From Pseudomonas frederiksbergensis (GTDB lineage Bacteria > Pseudomonadota > Gammaproteobacteria > Pseudomonadales > Pseudomonadaceae): a DNA stretch of 64,000 nucleotides. The notes under the pieces are model-generated. The model searched no databases and was not told the DNA's origin. It was given only the letters and a program-made list of their open reading frames with translations. Of the stretch, positions 30,788 to 44,431 are shown piece by piece. The translations under genes were made by a program, and so were the position numbers. The stretch covers positions 6,154,001 to 6,218,000 of the forward strand of contig NZ_FNTF01000002.1 in NCBI RefSeq assembly GCF_900105495.1, in the 5' to 3' direction. The number at the start of each line of letters is the position of its first letter. Within the stretch, counting starts at the first letter, position 1.

Positions 30788-32154
30788 TAATGTTTCTCCA
30801 GGCTGGTCCCGCACAAAGCGGCGACGATGTTTTCCATCGCGGCGCTGCGCGAGCCCTTGATCAAAATGGTGGTGTTTGTGTCTTGCTCGGCGCCCAGGGC
30901 CTCGATCAGTTCAGCCTGCGTGCTGAAGTGAAAGGCCTGCGGACCGAAAGCGTTCACGGCGTGAGCCATCATCGGCCCGACGGCGTAAAGCGCGGAAACC
31001 TTGCCGCGGGCGTACTCGCCCACATCGCGGTGCCCCTGCTCCGCCCAATCGCCCAACTCGCCGATATCCCCGAGCACCAGAACGGTGCGGCCGGAAAAGC
31101 CGGCGAGTATATCAACGGCGGCGCACATGGAGGTGGGGTTCGCGTTATACGTGTCATCAATTACGCGCATGCCATTGCTGGCCAGTTGCGCGACGGTGCG
31201 GCCCTTGACCGGTTGCACCGCGCCCAGACCGGTGGCGATGCCGAACAGCGACACGCCCAGTCCATGGGCGGCGGCGGCGGCGGCCATGGCATTGGCGACG
31301 TTATGGGTGCCGAGCAGGTTCAGTTGAACGCGCTCCATACCTTCAGGGCTGTGCAGGTTGAAAGCCGGACAACCGCGAGCGTCGCGGTCCAGATCGCTGG
31401 CGTAGAAATCGGCACTGACATTGCTCAGGGCGAAGGTCAGCACTTTGCGACCGGCAGCGCGGGTCTTCCAGATGTCGAACGCCTTGTCGTCAAGATTGAG
31501 AACGGCGACGCCATCGGCATCCAGCCCTTCAATAATCTCGCCCTTGGCTTCAACGATTTTTTCCGGCCCGCCGAACTCGCCGACGTGGGCGGTCCCGGCG
31601 TTGTTGAGCACGGCGACATGCGGCTTGGTCATGCCGACGGTGTAGGCAATTTCGCCAAGACGCGACGCACCCAGCTCAATCACCGCAGCGGTATGTTCCG
31701 GTGCAAGTTCGAGCAGGGTCAGCGGCACGCCGAGGTCATTGTTCAGGTTGCCACGGGTCGCCAACACCGGACCGCGCGTGCGCAGGATGCTGGCAAGCAT
31801 TTCCTTGACCGTGGTCTTGCCGCTGGAACCGGTGATGGCCGCGACAGGATGGGTGTAAGCCGCACGGTTCAATGCACCGAGTTGCCCCAGCGCCTGACGC
31901 GTATCTTTGACCAGCAATTGCGGCAGTGCGCTGTCGGCGACTTCATGCTCGACCAACGCCGCCACGGCGCCTTTTGCGGCGACGTCATTGAGATAGTCGT
32001 GACCATCGAAACGCGGGCCGGCCAGGGCAATAAAGAGTTGGCCTGGCTTGATCGCACGGCTGTCGATGCTGACGCCGTCGAAGCTGGCATCGGCAGAAAC
32101 CAGGCGGGCATTCAGCGCGCCGGTCAGTTCGCTCAGTTTCAAGGCTTTAAGCAT
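30787..32154 (-). CDS. murF: UDP-MurNAc-tripeptide--D-Ala-D-Ala ligase
   Basis: 455 residues with ATP loop GSSGKTT at 109-115 and the [11 protein letters not shown] segment typical of MurF. It adds the D-Ala-D-Ala made by Ddl. The start overlaps murE by 8 bases. Confidence 0.98.
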   Translation of the reverse strand: MLKALKLSELTGALNARLVSADASFDGVSIDSRAIKPGQLFIALAGPRFDGHDYLNDVAAKGAVAALVEHEVADSALPQLLVKDTRQALGQLGALNRAAYTHPVAAITGSSGKTTVKEMLASILRTRGPVLATRGNLNNDLGVPLTLLELAPEHTAAVIELGASRLGEIAYTVGMTKPHVAVLNNAGTAHVGEFGGPEKIVEAKGEIIEGLDADGVAVLNLDDKAFDIWKTRAAGRKVLTFALSNVSADFYASDLDRDARGCPAFNLHSPEGMERVQLNLLGTHNVANAMAAAAAAHGLGVSLFGIATGLGAVQPVKGRTVAQLASNGMRVIDDTYNANPTSMCAAVDILAGFSGRTVLVLGDIGELGDWAEQGHRDVGEYARGKVSALYAVGPMMAHAVNAFGPQAFHFSTQAELIEALGAEQDTNTTILIKGSRSAAMENIVAALCGTSLEKH

Positions 32155-33609
32155 GGGCCACCTCCCACGCGCTCAAGGCGTGATCGGCCTCGACCAGATC
32201 GGAGAAAGCATGACGCTGGCCGTTGATTTCCTGATAGTCCTCGTGACCTTTACCGGCCAGGACAATCACGTCATCCGCCGAAGCGTTGGCGATCAATTGG
32301 GCAATCGCCTGGCCACGGCCTGCGACGAAGGTGACTTTATCCACAGCGGTAAAACCGGCGCGGATGTCGTCGAAGATCACTGCCGGGTCTTCAGTGCGCG
32401 GGTTGTCATCGGTCACCAGCACGCCGTCAGCCAGACGCTCGACCACTTCAGCCATCAGCGGACGCTTGCCGCGATCGCGATCACCACCGCAACCGAACAG
32501 GCACAGCAAACGACCTTTGGCGTGAGGACGCAGGGCCATCAAGACTTTTTCCAGTGCATCCGGTGTATGAGCGTAATCGACCACCACCAGGGGCTGAGTA
32601 CCGCCGCCGAGGCGCTGCATGCGTCCGGCCGGGCCTTCGAGTTTTGGCAGGACCTTGAGAATTTCGTCTAGCGCGTAGTCAAGACCCAGCAAGGCGCCGA
32701 CCGCGGCCAGCACGTTGCTCAGGTTGAAGCGACCGAGCAAGGTGCTGCGCAGATGATGCTCACCCTGCGGCGTGACCAGCGTGGCGCGCACGCCCTCGTC
32801 ATCGAACTGCGCTTCACGGCAATAAAGGTAGGCCCTGGAGTCTTCCAGGCTGTAGGTGATCAAGCGCGACTCACCATCATCAGCGGCCAGTCGGCGGCCG
32901 AAATCGTCGTCGAGGTTGACCACCCGGCACTTCAAATCATTCCAGGCAAACAACTTGGCCTTGGCTTCGCCGTAGGCTTGCATCGTGCCGTGGTAATCCA
33001 GGTGATCGCGGGACAGGTTGGTCATCACCGCCACATCGAAGGCCAGTGCGGTCACGCGCCCCTGATCCAGACCGTGGGAAGAAACTTCCATGGCGACGGC
33101 TTTGGCACCGGCCTTTTTCAGGTCGGCGAGGGTTGCCTGCACGGCGATCGGGTTCGGCGTGGTGTGCAAGCCGCTTTCGAGCGCGCCGTAAAAACCGGTA
33201 CCCAACGTGCCGACGATGCCGCAGTGCTGGCCGAGCAAATCCAGGGCTTGTGCAACCAACTGCGTCACGCTGGTTTTGCCGTTGGTGCCGGTCACGCCGA
33301 TCAGGTTCAGGTGACGACTAGGGTCACCGTAAAAACGCCCGGCAATGTCCGACAGCTGCGCCGCCAGGCCTTTGACCGGAATCAGCGGGACATCGGTAAT
33401 CGGCAATACGGTCGCGCCTTCGACTTCATACGCCACAGCGGCAGCGCCGCGTTGCAGGGCGTCGGCAATGTGCGCGCGTCCGTCGAACTTGCCGCCAGGG
33501 ACGGCGAGAAACAGATCGCCTGCCCGCACGTTGCGGCTGTCCAGGGTCAGTTCGCGGATCAACAGATCGCGGCCGGCGTGGGCGAAAATCTTGTTCAAGC
33601 TCAGAGACA

Positions 33610-33610
<1 letters not shown>
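32147..33610 (-). CDS. murE: UDP-MurNAc-dipeptide--meso-diaminopimelate ligase
   Basis: 487 residues. The ATP loop GTNGKT is at 108-113 and the substrate motif DNPR (in TDDNPRTEDP) marks a diaminopimelate-adding rather than a lysine-adding enzyme. The start shares one base with the ftsI stop. Confidence 0.98.
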
Positions 33611-35638
<2,028 letters not shown>

Positions 35639-35642
<4 letters not shown>

Positions 35643-36586
35643 CGCAGCTTCTCCGCGACGCGCATGACGGCGCTACGGGAACGTGGGTTGGCTTTGAGTT
35701 CGGCCTCGGAGGCGGACTGCGCTTTGCCATGGATTTTGATTATTGGTTCGAAGGCGACGTGACGGACCGGCAGATTACGCGGCAGGTTGTCGGCTTCGCC
35801 TTTCACCAGTTTGCGCATGAACAGCTTGACGATGCGGTCTTCCAGCGAGTGGAAGCTGATGACCACCAGGCGGCCACCGACTTCCAGGCATTCCAGTGCG
35901 GCTTCGAGGCCGGCTTCCAGATCACCCAGTTCGTTGTTGACGTGAATACGCAAGCCCTGGAACGCACGGGTCGCCGGGTTCTTGCCCTTTTCCCATGCAG
36001 GGTTGGCGACTTTCAGGACTTCAGCCAGATCGGCAGTGCGCTCGAACGGCTTGATGTCGCGACGCTCGGCCACGGCACGGGCCATGCGGCCGGAAAAACG
36101 CTCTTCGCCGTATTGCTTGAATACACGGGCGATTTCTTCCACCGGGGCGGTGTTGACGAATTCGGCAGCGCTGATCCCGCGGGACGGATCCATGCGCATG
36201 TCCAGCGGGCCATCGTTGAGGAAACTGAAGCCGCGTTCAGGGTCATCGAGCTGCGGCGAGGACACGCCGAGGTCGAGCAAAACGCCGCTGACCTTGCCGG
36301 CCAGACCACGTTCGGCGACTTCCGAACCGAGCTCGGCAAAGCTGCGCTGCACAACGACAAAGCGGCCGTCTTCGGCCGCTAGCGTTTGCCCGGTGGCAAT
36401 CGCTTGAGGATCCTTGTCGAACCCGAGTACCCGACCCTCGGGGCCGAGCTGACTGAGGATCAACCGGCTGTGTCCGCCGCGCCCGAACGTACCGTCCAGA
36501 TAGCAGCCATCAGGACGTACGGCGAGAGCCTCCACGGCTTCGTCGAGCAGTACGGTGATGTGGTTAAAGCCGCTATCAATAGTCAC
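35639..36586 (-). CDS. rsmH: 16S rRNA m4C1402 methyltransferase
   Basis: 315 residues. The SAM-binding [16 protein letters not shown] motif and the family motifs [19 protein letters not shown] and [13 protein letters not shown] are present. It methylates N4 of C1402 in 16S rRNA; RsmI, encoded about 1.2 kb upstream on the same strand, adds the 2'-O-methyl to the same base. It overlaps mraZ and ftsL by four bases each. Confidence 0.97.
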
Positions 36587-37038
36587 AGGATCAAATCACG
36601 CAGTTCATCAGGCATGGCGCCCGGTTGTTGAATGGCAGCCAGGTCAGCGGCAGAAACCGCATCCCAGGCATCCTCGTCCCACAATTGGAACTTGTTCAGT
36701 TGGCCTACCAACATCGCGCGCTTATCCAACTTGGCATATTCACGAAGACGCGGCGGAACCAGAAAACGACCACTGCCATCGAGCTCGAGGTCGACGGCAT
36801 TACCAATCAGTAAACGTTGCAGGCGGCGGTTCTCTTCGCGAAGCGAAGGCAGTGCGCGCAGTTTGGTTTCAATAATTTCCCACTCATCGAGGGGGTAAAC
36901 ACACAAACACGGATCAACGGCATCAATTGTGACGATTAACTGACCGGAACTACGCGAAACGAGCTCGTCACGGTACCGGCTCGGCATAGCGAGACGGCCC
37001 TTTGCATCGAGACTGATAGCGTTAGCTCCGCGAAACAC
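36583..37038 (-). CDS. mraZ: Transcriptional regulator MraZ
   Basis: 151 residues with two AbrB-like half domains, each bearing the DxxxR motif (DAKGR at 11-15; DGSGR in the second half). MraZ rings bind direct repeats upstream of the operon and repress it; RsmH counteracts this in E. coli. Three matching repeats are present at 37081-37106, just before this gene. Confidence 0.97.
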   Translation of the reverse strand: MFRGANAISLDAKGRLAMPSRYRDELVSRSSGQLIVTIDAVDPCLCVYPLDEWEIIETKLRALPSLREENRRLQRLLIGNAVDLELDGSGRFLVPPRLREYAKLDKRAMLVGQLNKFQLWDEDAWDAVSAADLAAIQQPGAMPDELRDLIL

Positions 37039-37080
37039 GTCAGCGTTTCTCCAAATATTAGCGTTTTGAGCTCAAAAAAC

Positions 37081-37106
37081 CCACTTCATGCCACTTTCCG
37101 CCACTT
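37081..37106 (-). promoter_or_regulatory. MraZ operator: three AAGTGG repeats, 10-bp period
   Basis: On the plus strand CCACTT occurs at 37081-37086, 37091-37096 and 37101-37106, exactly one helical turn apart, so the minus strand has three AAGTGG boxes. They lie just after the -10 of the mraZ promoter, around the expected transcription start, where MraZ binding would block transcription. The pattern agrees with published MraZ sites in form (short G-rich direct repeats at 10-bp spacing). Confidence 0.8.
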
Positions 37107-37112
37107 GCGCAC

Positions 37113-37142
37113 ACTATAGGAATGCGGCCACCGCACCGTCAA
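37113..37142 (-). promoter_or_regulatory. Sigma70 promoter of the mraZ/dcw cluster
   Basis: Minus strand: -35 TTGACG (37137-37142, 5 of 6), spacer 18 bp, -10 TATAGT (37113-37118, 5 of 6). The expected start is about 70 bases before the mraZ ATG, inside the MraZ boxes. Confidence 0.75.
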
Positions 37143-37397
37143 GGCGCGGATTAAAGGAAAACCCTTACAGAACTGAGATTTAGGAGCGTAAAAGGAGGGG
37201 TAGCGAGAATTTGGCGCATCATCTTGCTCAATAACTTGAATCAGCACTGAAAGCTGCGTTCGAAAGTTAAAGTAGTTTGTTAAGAGTAAGATTTTTTCGG
37301 TATTAGGAAAGTGCTTCTGCTGTTGATTCTGTAAGGAGGGAAAAAGCTACTACAGGCGCCCTGCTCAATGATTAAAGCAGGGAGGGGAAAAAGGTGG
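37143..37397. other. Gap between the mra promoter and rnpB
   Basis: About 255 bases, AT-richer than the surroundings. Apart from a 7-bp hairpin (CCCTGCT and AGCAGGG at 37359-37382) that may follow the rnpB transcript, nothing was recognised. Confidence 0.4.
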
Positions 37398-37749
37398 AGA
37401 GTCGATCTGTAAGCCGGGTTCTGTCTTGAACAGTCATTCGTCTACGATGGCCATCACTGGACATCTTTAGCAACCTACCCGGTCCCAGCGCGGGCCACGC
37501 CTTGGGACCCTATTTGGTCTTGCTCCAAGTGGGGTTTACCTAAGCCACGAACTGTTGCCAGTCGTGCGGTGCGCTCTTACCGCACCTTTTCACCCTTACC
37601 GGCGCCGAAGCGCTTAGGCGGTTATTTTCTGTGGCACTTTCCGTAGGCTCACGCCTCCCAGGCATTACCTGGCACTTCGCCCTATGGAGCCCGGACTTTC
37701 CTCCCCCCCCTAATTTTCATAGAGGGCAGCGACTGTCCGATCGACTCTC
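37398..37749 (-). ncRNA. rnpB: RNase P RNA (class A)
   Basis: The minus strand reads AGAGTCGATCGGACAGTCGC at the 5' end, then the universal GAGGAAAGTCCGGGCTCC of helix P4/P5, and near the 3' end GACAGAACCCGGCTTACAG. The two termini pair (AGAGTCGATC with GATCGACTCT), which sets the ends to within a few bases; length is about 352. The RNA is the catalytic part of RNase P and trims tRNA 5' ends. Confidence 0.96.
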
Positions 37750-37757
37750 CGCGGCGA

Positions 37758-37786
37758 AGATTAACGGCAGAGCGGCCGAAGGACAA
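37758..37786 (-). promoter_or_regulatory. Candidate promoter of rnpB
   Basis: Minus strand TTGTCC (37781-37786), 17-bp spacer, TAATCT (37758-37763), ending about 8 bases before the inferred RNA 5' end. Both boxes are weak matches; the position is the main support. Confidence 0.4.
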
Positions 37787-37823
37787 GCGCTAAACGCCTT
37801 GGACTGCGCCTGCACGTCGGTTT

Positions 37824-38729
37824 CTATTCGCCCTTCTGCTTATCCAGCGCGACCTGATAGAGCACATTCTTGCGCTCGCCGGTAATTTGCGCCGCCAACG
37901 CTGCGGCTCGCTTGAGCGGCATTTCTTCAAGCAACAGATTCAGAATGCGCATGGCTTCACTGCTGACGGCATCCTCGGTCTCGGGGGCAGACCAACCCGC
38001 CACCAGCACCACGCATTCACCACGCTGCTGATTGCTGTCTGATTCGACGAACTCGCGCAACTCAGCCAATGGCAAACCTTTAAGGGTTTCGAACGTCTTG
38101 GTCAGCTCACGCGCCAGCAACGCCGGACGTTCGCCACCAAACACCAACTCCATGTCTTGAAGGCACTCAAGGATCCGGTGCGGGGCTTCATAAAAAATCA
38201 GCGTGCGCGGCTCTTCCTTTACCAACTCAAGACGGGCGCGCCGACCGACAGCCTTGGCCGGCAGAAAGCCTTCGAAAATGAAACGGTCCGACGGCAAACC
38301 CGCCGCCGACAACGCCGCGATCAACGCACAGGCCCCCGGAACCGGCACCACATTGATACCCGCAGCACGAGCCTGACGCACGAGGTGATAACCCGGATCG
38401 GAAATCAACGGCGTGCCGGCATCTGAAATCAGTGCCACATCGTCGCCGGCAAGCAAACGAGTGATAAAGCGGCTACCTTCATCCCGCTCATTGTGTTCAT
38501 GGCAGGCCGCCAGCGGTGTAGGAATGCCGAAATGCTGCATCAATCGCTGGGAGTGACGGGTATCTTCGGCGGCGATCAGGGCGACGTCGCGCAGGATTTT
38601 CAGCGCACGCGCACTGATGTCGTCCAGGTTGCCGATGGGCGTCGCCACCACATAAAGCGAGCCAGCAGCGGAATTCAAAGCACCTGGAGCAGTCAAAGCG
38701 CACACCTCATTATCGGTAAAAGCCGCCAT
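37824..38729 (-). CDS. rsmI: 16S rRNA 2'-O-methyltransferase (C1402)
   Basis: 301 residues of the tetrapyrrole-methylase fold: SLYVVATPIGNLDDIS at the start, AAEDTRHSQRL, and GTPLISDPGYHLVR. It adds the 2'-O-methyl to C1402, next to the RsmH methyl group. It is divergent from lpoA, as yraL is in E. coli. The start at 38729 puts the conserved block near residue 25; longer frames upstream run into the lpoA promoter region. Confidence 0.96.
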   Translation of the reverse strand: MAAFTDNEVCALTAPGALNSAAGSLYVVATPIGNLDDISARALKILRDVALIAAEDTRHSQRLMQHFGIPTPLAACHEHNERDEGSRFITRLLAGDDVALISDAGTPLISDPGYHLVRQARAAGINVVPVPGACALIAALSAAGLPSDRFIFEGFLPAKAVGRRARLELVKEEPRTLIFYEAPHRILECLQDMELVFGGERPALLARELTKTFETLKGLPLAELREFVESDSNQQRGECVVLVAGWSAPETEDAVSSEAMRILNLLLEEMPLKRAAALAAQITGERKNVLYQVALDKQKGE

Positions 38730-38905
38730 TGTAGCGCGTCGCGACGCTCGCGATACGCGCAAGCAACCCTCGGTTTTGCAGCCTTTTGTGCAGTGCCGCA
38801 ACATTTGCACGAGCTAAATTGATCGATTCACACCAGTAACATCGCGCCCCGGCCAGTGCTTGGGTACAATTCCACGCTAATTTGATCGAGTATCAGGAAC
38901 ACTAC

Positions 38906-40716
38906 ATGATCGCTTGCCTGCGGCTGTTCACTGCCCTCTGCCTTGCTGCCTTGCTGGCGGCTTGCGCCAGCTCGCCCTCCTCCAGCCTTGGCGAACTTCC
39001 ACGGACCCCGGATGCCAGTATCGAGCAACTGCTCGCACAGGCCGCTGAAAGCAAAGACCCGGAAAAAGCCTCCCTGTTGCGCCTGAGCGCGGCAGACCTG
39101 GCCTATCGCCAGGGGAATGCCGGCCAGTCCGCGCAAATCCTGCAACAAGTCCCCGTCGAAACACTCAAGCCTGGCCCACAGGTTTTCGCCAGTACCCTGG
39201 CGGCTGAACTGGCCATGGTTCGCAATCAGCCCAAAGCGGCGCTGACTGCCTTGAGTCATCCGAGCCTGCAACGCCTGAGCGAACTGCCGGTCGAGCAACA
39301 GGTTCGCACCGGTACCGTCCATGCCCGCGCCCTTGAAGCCGATGGCCAGACACTGGCCGCCGCACGGGAGCGCATCTTCATCGCGCCAATGCTTGAAGGT
39401 GAAGCCGCCAGCAAAAACCACGAAGCGATCTGGACATTGATCGCCTCGCTGCCGACCGATCAATTGCAGCCGAGCGCCACCGACGACCTCGGCGGCTGGA
39501 TGGGCCTGGCGCAGGCGGTGAAAACTGCCGGCACCCTGGAACAACAGCAAGCCGCGATCGACAACTGGCGCGCCCAGAATCCAAAGCACCCGGCCGCCAT
39601 TCAATTGCCGCTGCCACTGACCAAACTCAAGGAACTGGCCAGCCAGCCCCTGAGCAAAATCGCCCTGCTGCTGCCACAAGATGGCCCGCTGGCCTCGGTC
39701 GGCAGGGCACTGCGCGAAGGTTTCATGGCTGCTCACTACCAGGCCCAACAAGCCGGGCAGAAGCCGCCAGCCATCGAGTTCTATGACAGCACGCGTCTGA
39801 CATCCCTCGATGAGTTCTATCGCAAGGCCCAGGCCGACGGCGTGCAACTGGTCATCGGCCCGCTGGAGAAACCGCTGGTCAAACAGCTCAGCGCTCGCCC
39901 GCAACTGCCGATCACCACCCTGGCGCTGAATTACAGCGAAGGCGCACAAGGTCCGGCCCAACTGTTCCAGTTTGGTCTTGCGGCAGAAGACGAAGCCCGC
40001 GAAGTGTCCCGCCGTGCTCGCGCCGATGGCCTGCATCGCGCAGCCATCATGGTGCCGAAAGGCGAATGGGGCGATCGCGTCTTGAGAGCATTCAGCCAGG
40101 ATTGGCAGGCTAACGGTGGCAGCATCGTCGCCACCGAACGTGTCGATCAACCGGTTCAACTGGCCCAGCAGATTGCCGACATGTTCCAGCTGCGTCAGAG
40201 CGAAGGTCGTGCCAAGAGCCTGCAAAGCACCGTTGGCGGGCAGATAGCCGCCCAACCTTCGCGTCGCCAGGACATCGAGTTCATCTTCCTCGCTGCAACA
40301 CCTCAGCAGGCCCAGCAGATCAAGCCGACCCTGAACTTCCAGTACGCCGGCGACGTGCCGGTCTATGCCACCTCCCACGTGTTCAGCGCCAGCGGCGATG
40401 TGAACCAGTACAACGACATGAACGGCATTCGCTTCTGCGAAACCCCATGGTTGCTGGAAACCAACGATCCGCTGCGCAAACAGGTCACCGCTCAATGGCC
40501 ACAAGCTGCTGGCAGCCTGGGCCGCCTGTACGCGATGGGTGTCGATGCTTACAGCCTGGCACCACGCCTGGGCCAACTCAAGGCTCTGCCGGACAGCCGC
40601 ATCGAAGGTCAGTCGGGCAGCCTGGGCATGACTCAGAACCAGCGAGTCGTGCGCCAGTTGCCGTGGGCACAGTTTGTCAGCGGTCAGGTTCAACGCCTCC
40701 CGGATACTCCGCGCTG

Positions 40717-40717
<1 letters not shown>
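38906..40717 (+). CDS. lpoA: Outer-membrane lipoprotein LpoA, activator of class A PBP
   Basis: 603 residues. A lipoprotein signal ends in LLAACAS (Cys20). The N-terminal third is TPR-like helical; the C-terminal part is the periplasmic-binding-protein-like LppC fold (KIALLLPQDGPLASVGRALREGF, then FIFLAATPQQAQQIKP). LpoA reaches through the periplasm to activate a class A penicillin-binding protein. It heads the lpoA-yraN-diaA-dolP set, whose stop overlaps yraN (TGATG). Confidence 0.93.
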
Positions 40718-42352
<1,635 letters not shown>

Positions 42353-42420
42353 ACCAACCCTGCCGACGATGACGATCTCAGGATCGCCATCGCCGGCAAG
42401 CCGTGCTCCTACACGTAATA

Positions 42421-42450
42421 AAAAAGGCGATCCTTTCGGATCGCCTTTTT
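42421..42450. terminator. Bidirectional terminator between dolP and sspB
   Basis: AAAAAGGCGATCC pairs perfectly with GGATCGCCTTTTT over TTTC, giving T-runs on both strands for the convergent genes. Confidence 0.93.
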
Positions 42451-42452
42451 TA

Positions 42453-42866
42453 TTACTTCACCACTTTCAAACTGGGTCGACCGCTGGGACGCGGTGGCTC
42501 ACTGTCGGGTGGCGGAATATCGTCATCCGGCTCGATCTCTTCGTCGTCTTCCATAGGCGATTCCAGATCGAACACCATGCCTTGACCATTCTCCCGAGCG
42601 TAAATGCCCAGGATCGATGCGATAGGCACGTACAGGGTGTGTGGCACGCCACCGAAACGCCCTTCGAAGCTGACCGCTTCGTTGTCCATGTGCAAATGAC
42701 GCACGGCTGCCGGTGATACGTTCAGGACAATCTGTCCGTCACTGGCAAAACCTTGAGGCACCTGCACCGACGGATACTCGGAGTTGACCAGCATGTGCGG
42801 GGTGCAATCGTTGTCCACAATCCACTCGTAGAGCGCGCGGACCAGATAAGGTCGACTGGAGTTCAT
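42453..42866 (-). CDS. sspB: ClpXP adaptor SspB
   Basis: 137 residues: the SspB fold (RPYLVRALYEWIVDNDCTPHMLVN, then VPQGFASDGQIVLNVSPAAV) and, after an acidic proline-rich linker, a short basic tail RPSLKVVK that docks on ClpX. It hands ssrA-tagged proteins to ClpXP. It follows sspA by 16 bases. Confidence 0.96.
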   Translation of the reverse strand: MNSSRPYLVRALYEWIVDNDCTPHMLVNSEYPSVQVPQGFASDGQIVLNVSPAAVRHLHMDNEAVSFEGRFGGVPHTLYVPIASILGIYARENGQGMVFDLESPMEDDEEIEPDDDIPPPDSEPPRPSGRPSLKVVK

Positions 42867-42882
42867 AGCGGCTCCTTAAGCC

Positions 42883-43500
42883 TTAGCGCATATCGCGTTC
42901 GACACCAGACAGACTCGCCTGGAAAGCCTCACGCGCAAACGAGCGCTCCATATAATCAAGCAGCGGCTTGGCAGGCCGCGGCAGTTCAATACCCAGAATC
43001 GGCAATCGCCAGAGTATTGGCAATAGGCAGCAATCCACCAGGCTTTGTTCCTCACTGAGGAAAAACGGCTTGTCGGCGAACAGCGGCGACACGCCAGTCA
43101 GGCTTTCGCGCAGCTCTTTACGAGCAACGACACGGGCTGCTTCCTTGGATCGGGAATCCAGGATCAGATCCACCAGACCACACCAGTCACGCTGAATACG
43201 ATGAATCAGCAGACGGCTGTTGGCACGCGCCACGGGATAAACCGGCAATAAAGGCGGGTGCGGGTAACGCTCATCCAGATATTCCATCACCACGGTCGAC
43301 TCCCACAACGCCAGGTCACGATCGACCAGGGTGGGCAAGCTGCCGTAAGGGTTCACTTCAATCAGTTTAGGCGGCTGGCGACCAGCTTCCACGTAAATGA
43401 TCTCGGCGCTGACACCCTTCTCTGCAAGTACGATACGCACTCGGTGGGAATAGTGGTCGGCGGGGTCGGAGTAACAGGCCAACCGATTGGTCACGCCCAT
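42883..43500 (-). CDS. sspA: Stringent starvation protein A
   Basis: 205 residues with a glutathione-transferase fold: thioredoxin-like N-terminal half ([22 protein letters not shown]) and helical C-terminal half. SspA binds RNA polymerase and works with MvaT/H-NS-type silencers and virulence control in related bacteria. An AGGAGG box precedes the ATG. A GATAAT at 43524-43529 could be its -10, but the 148-base gap to petC is mostly one long hairpin. Confidence 0.95.
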   Translation of the reverse strand: MGVTNRLACYSDPADHYSHRVRIVLAEKGVSAEIIYVEAGRQPPKLIEVNPYGSLPTLVDRDLALWESTVVMEYLDERYPHPPLLPVYPVARANSRLLIHRIQRDWCGLVDLILDSRSKEAARVVARKELRESLTGVSPLFADKPFFLSEEQSLVDCCLLPILWRLPILGIELPRPAKPLLDYMERSFAREAFQASLSGVERDMR

Positions 43501-43537
43501 GGCGGTCCTCCTCGCTTGTTGAAATTATCGGAAACGG

Positions 43538-43624
43538 AAAAACGCGCGCGCCCAGAGGGCGCCTCCCGTAACGCCTGGACCACCAGGCTCGTTACACCTT
43601 AAGAGACGCCCCTGGGCGCGCGCG
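43538..43624 (-). terminator. Three-tier 82-base hairpin between petC and sspA
   Basis: On the minus strand a 13-bp GC stem (43543-43555 with 43612-43624), a second stem (GGGCGTCTC with GAGGCGCCC) and an inner stem-loop (GTAAC-GA-GCCTGG-TGGT-CCAGGC-GTTAC) stack in one element, followed by TTTTT. It reads as the petABC terminator but is much larger than needed. Confidence 0.75.
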
Positions 43625-43648
43625 ATTGACAGCAATTTTACAGCAATA

Positions 43649-44431
43649 TCAATGGACGTCTTTCCAGTATTCACGCTTGAGCAAGTATGCGAATACGAAG
43701 AAGAACGCCAGGTACAGCAACACATAGGTACCGATGCGCTGATGCTGCAGCTTCACCGGGTTGGCCGAGTAGGCCAGGAAGGTCACCAGATTCTTGACCT
43801 TCTCGTCGAACTGCTCTTCGTTCAGCGTGCCGGTTTTCGGCAATACGGTCAGTTGGTCGCAAGCTTCATGAGTCAAAGCCGTGCCAGTCAGCGGATCGTA
43901 TTGCTTCTTGCCGTCTTCGACGACTTGAACTTGCTTGCAGCCTACCACCTGGCGACCCTGCAGGCCGACCAGAACGTTAGGCATCCCGACGTTCGGGAAT
44001 ACCTTGTTGTTCACGCCCCAAGGACGCGATGGGTCTTCGTAGAAAGATTTCAGGTAACCGTAGAGCCAGTCAGTGCCACGAACACGGGCGACCAGGGTCA
44101 GGTCGGGCGGTGCCGCACCGAACCAGGTCTTGGCGTCAGCCGGCTGCATGCCGATGCTCATGTGGTCGCCAATCTTGGCGCCGGTGAACACCAGCTTCGA
44201 GAGCATCAGGTCATGCGGAATGCCCAAGTCATCGGCAACACGCTCGTAGCGCTGGAACTTGGCGCTGTGACAGCCCATGCAATAGTTGGCGAACGTACGT
44301 GCGCCGTCCTGCATGGCAGCCTTGTCGGAAACGTCGATATCGACCTTTTCCAGCTCCGGGCCACTCGATGTCGATGCGAAAGACAGTACAGGCATCGCCG
44401 CAAGAATCAGTACAGCAAATAGCTTTTTCAT
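43649..44431 (-). CDS. petC: Cytochrome c1 of the bc1 complex
   Basis: 260 residues: signal peptide (cleavage near SFA), haem c site CMGCH in NYCMGCHSAKF, an axial Met in IGMQPADAK, and a C-terminal membrane anchor (YVLLYLAFFFVFAYLL). The start at 44431 overlaps the petB stop (ATGA). It passes electrons from the Rieske protein to cytochrome c. Confidence 0.97.
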   Translation of the reverse strand: MKKLFAVLILAAMPVLSFASTSSGPELEKVDIDVSDKAAMQDGARTFANYCMGCHSAKFQRYERVADDLGIPHDLMLSKLVFTGAKIGDHMSIGMQPADAKTWFGAAPPDLTLVARVRGTDWLYGYLKSFYEDPSRPWGVNNKVFPNVGMPNVLVGLQGRQVVGCKQVQVVEDGKKQYDPLTGTALTHEACDQLTVLPKTGTLNEEQFDEKVKNLVTFLAYSANPVKLQHQRIGTYVLLYLAFFFVFAYLLKREYWKDVH

